Program-made: the position numbers and the translations under genes
Notes under the pieces: model-generated
The model's database searches: none
Told to the model about the DNA's origin: nothing
Seen by the model: only the letters and a program-made list of their open reading frames with translations
NCBI GenBank assembly: GCA_945956945.1
Contig: CAMFJO010000011.1
Span: 1-10,586, forward strand
Direction of reading: 5' to 3'
From: an uncultured Legionellales bacterium
Lineage (GTDB): Bacteria > Pseudomonadota > Gammaproteobacteria > UBA1113
Length of the DNA: 10,586 nt
Part shown: positions 6,731 through 10,586 of the stretch, one piece after another
Layout: each line of letters starts with the position of its first letter
Numbering within the stretch: the stretch's first letter is position 1

Positions 6731-7288
6731 ATGCTAAATACTATTTATTCTGATGCCGAAACGCGCATGAAAAAATGTATTGAAAATTTGCACGCCACTT
6801 TAATGAAAGTGCGCACGGGTCGTGCCCATCCTAGCCTCTTAGATTCTATTAAAGTGCCTTATTACGGTACGGACACACCCTTAAATCAAGTAGCGAATGT
6901 GAGCTTGAGCGACTCGCGGACTATCATGGTATCGCCTTTCGAAAAAAATCTGGTCGCGGCGGTTGAAAAAGCCATTATGACTTCTGATTTGGGTTTAAAT
7001 CCTGTTACCGTAGGTACGGTGATACGCGTCCCTTTACCACCTTTAAGTGAAGAGCGTCGAAAAGAATTAATTAAGCACGTTAAACTAGAAACTGAAAATA
7101 GCAAAGTTGCGGTGCGTAATGTGCGCCGTGATGCCAATGCACAATTAAAAGAATGTCTTAAAGACAAAACTATCAGCGAGGATGAAGAGCGTCAAGGACA
7201 GGAACGAATTCAAAAACTAACCGATAAGCATGTGGAAGAGATTGATAAAATTTTCACACACAAGGAAGCCGAATTGCGTGAGGTATAG
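6731..7288 (+). CDS. frr: ribosome recycling factor
   Basis: A 185-residue RRF, the same length as the E. coli protein. With EF-G it splits the post-termination ribosome. The block [33 protein letters not shown] and the later [16 protein letters not shown] and VRNVRRDAN are RRF hallmarks. The remaining sequence is the long three-helix bundle, with Arg132-region basic residues kept. The start ATG 6731 has AAGGA at 6719-6723, 7 bases upstream. It follows pyrH closely, as in most gammaproteobacteria. GAGG at 7280-7283, inside its final codons, could serve as the ribosome binding site for the short ORF at 7292. Confidence 0.98.
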   Translation: MLNTIYSDAETRMKKCIENLHATLMKVRTGRAHPSLLDSIKVPYYGTDTPLNQVANVSLSDSRTIMVSPFEKNLVAAVEKAIMTSDLGLNPVTVGTVIRVPLPPLSEERRKELIKHVKLETENSKVAVRNVRRDANAQLKECLKDKTISEDEERQGQERIQKLTDKHVEEIDKIFTHKEAELREV

Positions 7289-7291
7289 AAA

Positions 7292-7345
7292 ATGGACGAT
7301 GCGCTGAAAAATATGAGTGCTGAGTCAAATATGGGGTTTTTATGA
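7292..7345 (+). other. possible 17-codon leader ORF, or detached N-terminus, before uppS
   Basis: ATG 7292 opens a frame of 17 codons (MDDALKNMSAESNMGFL) whose TGA at 7343-7345 overlaps the uppS ATG as ATGA. GAGG at 7280-7283 lies 8 bases upstream, a good spacing. One extra T in the T5 run at 7337-7341 would fuse this peptide in frame to UppS, giving an N-terminal extension like the one E. coli UppS carries. It could therefore be a coupling leader, a frameshifted former N-terminus, or chance. Confidence 0.3.
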
Positions 7346-8070
7346 GTTTACCACGCCATATTGCAATAATCATGGATGGCAATGGCCGCTGGTCGAAAGA
7401 TCGTGCCAAACCACGTCATTTAGGGCATAAGGCTGGTCTGGAAGCACTGAAAACTATCATTGAAGCGGTGGCCAAACGTGGCATACGTTATTTAACCGTA
7501 TTTGCCTTTGGTATAGAAAACTGGTTAAGGCCCAGTGAAGAAGTCAATTATCTCATGAGTTTGTTTTTAACCGCCTTAAAACGTGATATAGGGCGATTGC
7601 ACGAACATGAAATTCAGGTGCTATTTATAGGCGATAGAAAACGCATTAATACTGAATTAATTCGCAGTATGGAAGAGGCTGAAGCCTTAACCCGCCAGAA
7701 TCACAAAATGACCTTAATTGTCGCTTTTAATTACAGTGGTCGCTGGGATATAGAGCAGGCTTGCCAGCAATTGGCGCAAAAGGTGGCTGAGAATATTATG
7801 CCAGTTTCAGCTATTAACGAAGCGATGATAAGCCATCATCTATCGACTGCGGCTTGGCCAGATCCCGATCTATTTATCCGCACCAGTGGTGAGCAGCGTC
7901 TCAGTAATTTTTTATTATGGCAATTAAGTTACGCTGAGTTGTATTTCACCGAAAAATATTGGCCAGAATTTGATGAAAATGAATTGGAAAAAGCGCTGGC
8001 ATTTTATGCGCTACGTGAGCGGCGCTTTGGCCAAATCAGTGAACAAATAGGTATGAAGGATGCATCATAA
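7342..8070 (+). CDS. uppS: undecaprenyl diphosphate synthase (cis-prenyltransferase)
   Basis: A 242-residue UppS, which extends farnesyl diphosphate with eight isopentenyl units to C55-PP, the lipid carrier precursor for peptidoglycan and other envelope polymers. Visible motifs are HIAIIMDGNGRW (Asp12, Asn14, Arg16), the GHKAG segment (His29), FAFGIENWLRP (Glu59, Asn60, Trp61, Arg63), and DLFIRTSGEQRLSNFLLWQ with SYAELYF at the C-terminal side. Position 57 is Gly where nearly all family members have Ser (Ser71 in E. coli). The start at 7342 has no in-frame upstream alternative before a stop at 7321; GGGG at 7333-7336 is a weak ribosome binding site, so coupling to the preceding short ORF is plausible. 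The E. coli enzyme (253 residues) has a longer N-terminus. Confidence 0.96.
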   Translation: MSLPRHIAIIMDGNGRWSKDRAKPRHLGHKAGLEALKTIIEAVAKRGIRYLTVFAFGIENWLRPSEEVNYLMSLFLTALKRDIGRLHEHEIQVLFIGDRKRINTELIRSMEEAEALTRQNHKMTLIVAFNYSGRWDIEQACQQLAQKVAENIMPVSAINEAMISHHLSTAAWPDPDLFIRTSGEQRLSNFLLWQLSYAELYFTEKYWPEFDENELEKALAFYALRERRFGQISEQIGMKDAS

Positions 8071-8096
8071 GTGTCGCAATGGATTAGGAGTTAGAA

Positions 8097-8924
8097 ATGG
8101 TCAAAAACAAAGAGGCTATCATCAGTAAGCCCCTTCAGCAACGCATCGTAACGGCAAGTCTATTGATCCCCGTGGTGATTTTAGCCATCTACCTGTTACC
8201 CTTGTTTTATTTTTTCTTGGTGGGTTGTGTGATTGCTGCTTTAGCCGCCTGGGAATGGTGCACTTTAGCCCATTTCAAAACCCTGTTGGTTAAAATTTTC
8301 TATATCTTCTTAATTCTGGTTGCTTGTGCTTTATCCTGGGCTTTGCCCTTTGAGTTATTTGTCTTGATGGGTTTCATTTTGTGGATAGCTTTGTTTATTG
8401 CTTTATACCGGTATCCTAAAGACAATGATAGGTGGAAAAAATTTGCATCGCTTAGAGGGATAGTGGGATTATTGATGTTGGTTGCTTTTTTAGCGAGTCT
8501 GATGGTTTTAAAAAAAGCCTCAGCGGGCTATGTTTTAGTGTTATTGGCTACGGTATGGATAATGGATTCAGCAGCGTATTTTGCCGGTCAAAAATGGGGC
8601 AAAACGCCTTTGGCTACGCATATCAGTCCTAAAAAAACCAGAGAAGGTTTGATAGCTGCTTTGATAGGCGTGGCAGTATTGTCCTTACCTTTGGTATTAT
8701 GGGTCCCCCCCTATAAAAATGCTTCTTTAGGCTGGTTTTGTTTAATTCTGATCACCGCTGTGGTCTCCGTATTGGGCGATCTGGTTGAAAGCATGGCGAA
8801 GCGAATATACCATATCAAAGACAGCGGACATTTGTTGCCTGGGCATGGTGGCATTTTAGATAGACTGGACAGCTTATTCGCGGCCTCGGTGTGTTTTGCC
8901 TTTGGGCAAATGCTATTGTCGTAA
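8097..8924 (+). CDS. cdsA: phosphatidate cytidylyltransferase (CDP-diglyceride synthase)
   Basis: A 275-residue integral inner-membrane enzyme making CDP-diacylglycerol from phosphatidate and CTP, the branch point for phosphatidylethanolamine, phosphatidylglycerol and cardiolipin. Most of the chain is hydrophobic, with about eight likely membrane helices. The C-terminal signature is complete: SMAKRIYHIKDSGHLLPGHGG followed by ILDRLDS (about 238-265), including the KD, HGG and DRLD elements. The middle motif WIMDSAAYFAGQKWGKTPLATHISPKKTREG is also typical. ATG 8097 has AGGAG at 8086-8090, 6 bases upstream. It sits 26 bases after uppS and 18 before rseP, leaving no room for the dxr gene found in this operon in many relatives. 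Confidence 0.97.
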   Translation: MVKNKEAIISKPLQQRIVTASLLIPVVILAIYLLPLFYFFLVGCVIAALAAWEWCTLAHFKTLLVKIFYIFLILVACALSWALPFELFVLMGFILWIALFIALYRYPKDNDRWKKFASLRGIVGLLMLVAFLASLMVLKKASAGYVLVLLATVWIMDSAAYFAGQKWGKTPLATHISPKKTREGLIAALIGVAVLSLPLVLWVPPYKNASLGWFCLILITAVVSVLGDLVESMAKRIYHIKDSGHLLPGHGGILDRLDSLFAASVCFAFGQMLLS

Positions 8925-8942
8925 TATACAGGAGAAACGGAC

Positions 8943-10304
8943 TTGTCAATTATCATCTCAATTCTATTGTTCCTGATAACCATTTCTATTTTAGTGGCGG
9001 TGCACGAATGGGGGCATTTCATCGTAGCGCGTTGGTGTGGGGTGAAAACACTGCGTTTTTCAATTGGTTTTGGCAAGATTATTTGGCGTAAAGTAACGCG
9101 TAGCGGTTTAGAAATTGCGGTTTCTACTATCCCTCTAGGGGGATATGTTAAATTCCTGGATGAAAATGAAGCGATAGTGCCCTTAGATCAACGGCGTTAT
9201 GCTTTTAATAGGCAATCGGTGTTTAAACGCATCGCCATTGTATTGGCAGGCCCCCTATTTAATTTTTTATTCGCTTTTTTTGCTTTTTGGCTAATGTTGG
9301 TGATAGGCTCGCATCACATGAAGCCCATTATTGCCGAAGTAGTCCCGCACAGTTTAGCGGCTAAAGCAGGTTTTTTACCGCAACAACGTATTGTGGCCAT
9401 CAATGACACTAAAGTTTCTTCTTGGCAAGAGATACGCCTTGCCTTATACAATAGGTTGGCGGAAGATAAACCAGTATTGGTGTCGGTACAAGGTCCAAAT
9501 GACACGGCACCGCGTACTATATTGGTGGATGTCTCCGGAGTGCGATTAGATGAAGATAATATCGATATTTTAGAAGATTTTGGTGTGTTTCCTTTCGTGT
9601 TGGATATCCCGGCTGTGGTTGATCAAGTGGAACCCAAGAGTCCGGCAGCAGCAATGGGTTTAAAGCGTGGGGACAAAATCTTGAGTATTAATGGTCAAGC
9701 TGTTGCAAATTGGCAAGCTTTATTAGAACAGATTACGAGTTTAGGTGGGCAAACAGTCACTTTGGTCATTTTGCGCCACGATACGCAAGAATCTCTTACG
9801 ATGACACTGGGCAAACGTATCGATCATCAAGGTGAAGAACGGGGTTATTTAGGTATCAGAGCCAAGGCGTTGCCTTTGCCCAAAGATTTAATGGTGGTTA
9901 AGCGTTACAATCCCTTAGCGGCGATCCCTAAGGCGGCTCATGAGACTTGGCGTATGACGACCTTGTCCGTTAATTTAATGTACAAAATGATCACTGCTAA
10001 AATAGATTTAAGCGGCATTGCTGGACCAATCGGTATCGCAGAAGGGGCAGGAATAGTCGCGCATTCTGGAATAGCGGCCTATTTAAGTTTTTTAGCGTTG
10101 ATTAGTATCGGTCTTGGAATCGTCAATATATTACCCATTCCGGTATTAGATGGTGGTTATTTGCTCTATTTTTTAATAGAAATAGCGCGTGGCAGGCCTT
10201 TATCGGACAGGGCACAACTCATCGGCATTAAAATAGGCTTTGCAATATTGCTTTGCCTGTTGCTGTTTGCCTCTTATAACGATATCATGCGTCTTTTACA
10301 GTGA
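8943..10304 (+). CDS. rseP: RIP site-2 zinc metalloprotease RseP
   Basis: A 453-residue membrane protease, almost the E. coli length (450). The zinc motif HEWGH (His21, Glu22, His25) is in the first membrane helix, and the third ligand Asp403 is in NILPIPVLDGG near the C-terminus. Two PDZ domains lie between them at roughly 127-200 and 222-295, the second carrying VEPKSPAAAMGLKRGDKILSING. RseP cuts anti-sigma factors such as RseA within the membrane and clears leftover signal peptides. The start is TTG 8943: AGGAG at 8930-8934 is 8 bases upstream, and no ATG lies between it and HEWGH. The rare start may lower expression. Whether a sigmaE/RseA pair exists in this organism cannot be seen here. 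It precedes bamA, as usual. Confidence 0.97.
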   Translation: MSIIISILLFLITISILVAVHEWGHFIVARWCGVKTLRFSIGFGKIIWRKVTRSGLEIAVSTIPLGGYVKFLDENEAIVPLDQRRYAFNRQSVFKRIAIVLAGPLFNFLFAFFAFWLMLVIGSHHMKPIIAEVVPHSLAAKAGFLPQQRIVAINDTKVSSWQEIRLALYNRLAEDKPVLVSVQGPNDTAPRTILVDVSGVRLDEDNIDILEDFGVFPFVLDIPAVVDQVEPKSPAAAMGLKRGDKILSINGQAVANWQALLEQITSLGGQTVTLVILRHDTQESLTMTLGKRIDHQGEERGYLGIRAKALPLPKDLMVVKRYNPLAAIPKAAHETWRMTTLSVNLMYKMITAKIDLSGIAGPIGIAEGAGIVAHSGIAAYLSFLALISIGLGIVNILPIPVLDGGYLLYFLIEIARGRPLSDRAQLIGIKIGFAILLCLLLFASYNDIMRLLQ

Positions 10305-10409
10305 CGATATTGAATATTAGTGAAAAAATAATAACCGCTCACCCATCTGCCTGCATTGCTGTGGGAAAAGAGAAGGGTAGTTGCGGAAAATAACCACAAA
10401 AGGACAACG

Positions 10410-10586
10410 ATGAATAAATGGCTTAAATTATCATTGCTTTCCACTGCCTTGACGGCATGTTTTGCCAATGCCTACGCAGAGGAATCATTTACAGTCAATA
10501 AAATAGAAATTGAAGGTTTAAAGCGCATTACCGAGGGTACGGTTTTAAATTACTTGCCTATAGAAATAGGTCAAACCATTAAGCCT
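10410..10586 (+). CDS. bamA: outer membrane protein assembly factor BamA, N-terminal part (partial)
   Basis: The first 59 codons of BamA; the gene runs past the window end. Residues 1-23 form a signal peptide (basic MNKWLK, hydrophobic core, likely cleavage after AYA). The next part, SFTVNKIEIEGLKRITEGTVLNYLPIEIGQ, is the start of POTRA domain 1, like FVVKDIHFEGLQRV in E. coli. BamA is the beta-barrel core of the machine that folds outer-membrane proteins. AGGA at 10401-10404 lies 5 bases before the ATG. Its place after rseP is conserved in gammaproteobacteria. The 105-base gap between them (10305-10409) shows no convincing promoter or terminator. Confidence 0.93.
   Translation, partial: MNKWLKLSLLSTALTACFANAYAEESFTVNKIEIEGLKRITEGTVLNYLPIEIGQTIKP

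Noticed and set aside
10335..10386. Possible long-range stem (CCGC 10335-10338 with GCGG 10383-10386, ACCC 10341-10344 with GGGT 10375-10378) before bamA
   Set aside because: The pairs are short, broken by unequal bulges and enclose a loop of about 30 bases, so they are easily produced by chance.
10449..10460. LTAC in the BamA signal peptide (residues 14-17) matches a lipobox
   Set aside because: BamA is a signal peptidase I substrate, the hydrophobic core continues past the Cys, and AYA at 21-23 gives a normal cleavage site.
1..10586. Defence system, prophage, insertion sequence or CRISPR array
   Set aside because: Every stretch over 250 bases is taken up by a recognised housekeeping gene. 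No transposase, terminal repeats, spaced direct repeats or integration site were seen.

Overview
The window is about 10.6 kb of compact, moderately AT-rich bacterial chromosome and reads as ordinary core genome. The gene order rpsB-tsf-pyrH-frr-uppS-cdsA-rseP-bamA and the protein sequences are gammaproteobacterial. Low G+C, a BioH-type biotin cluster (bioF-bioH-bioC-bioD) and no dxr in the envelope operon fit the Legionellales (Legionella, Coxiella, Rickettsiella and relatives) best. That placement is an inference from gene content; no tree could be made.

Left part (1-2305, + strand): the 3' end of bioF, then bioH, bioC and bioD, packed with ATGA overlaps or a 1-base gap. Together they supply the pimeloyl precursor (BioC, BioH) and carry out late ring-assembly steps (BioF, BioD). 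bioA is not seen; bioB is not in view and would be expected upstream. Middle (2294-4041, - strand): map (methionine aminopeptidase) and birA (biotin-protein ligase and repressor) form a two-gene unit joined by a TAATG overlap. It converges on bioD, and the two coding regions overlap by 12 bases.

The 218-base divergent gap (4042-4259) holds the map promoter, a 7-bp-arm inverted repeat around that promoter's -35 box, a weak candidate rpsB promoter and a structured rpsB leader that looks like an S2 autoregulatory leader. Right part (4260-10586, + strand): a long co-directional run for translation (S2, EF-Ts, RRF), UMP kinase, and envelope biogenesis (undecaprenyl diphosphate synthase, CDP-diglyceride synthase, the site-2 protease RseP and the start of BamA).

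No tRNA, rRNA, mobile element, CRISPR array or clear intrinsic terminator was found, and no undescribed multi-gene system is evident. The points most worth a second look are local: structure in the rpsB leader, short SD-equipped ORFs filling the gaps before pyrH and uppS, a Ser-to-Gly change in a normally conserved UppS active-site motif, absence of dxr, the map-birA coupling converging on bioD, and the lower G+C of the bio cluster.
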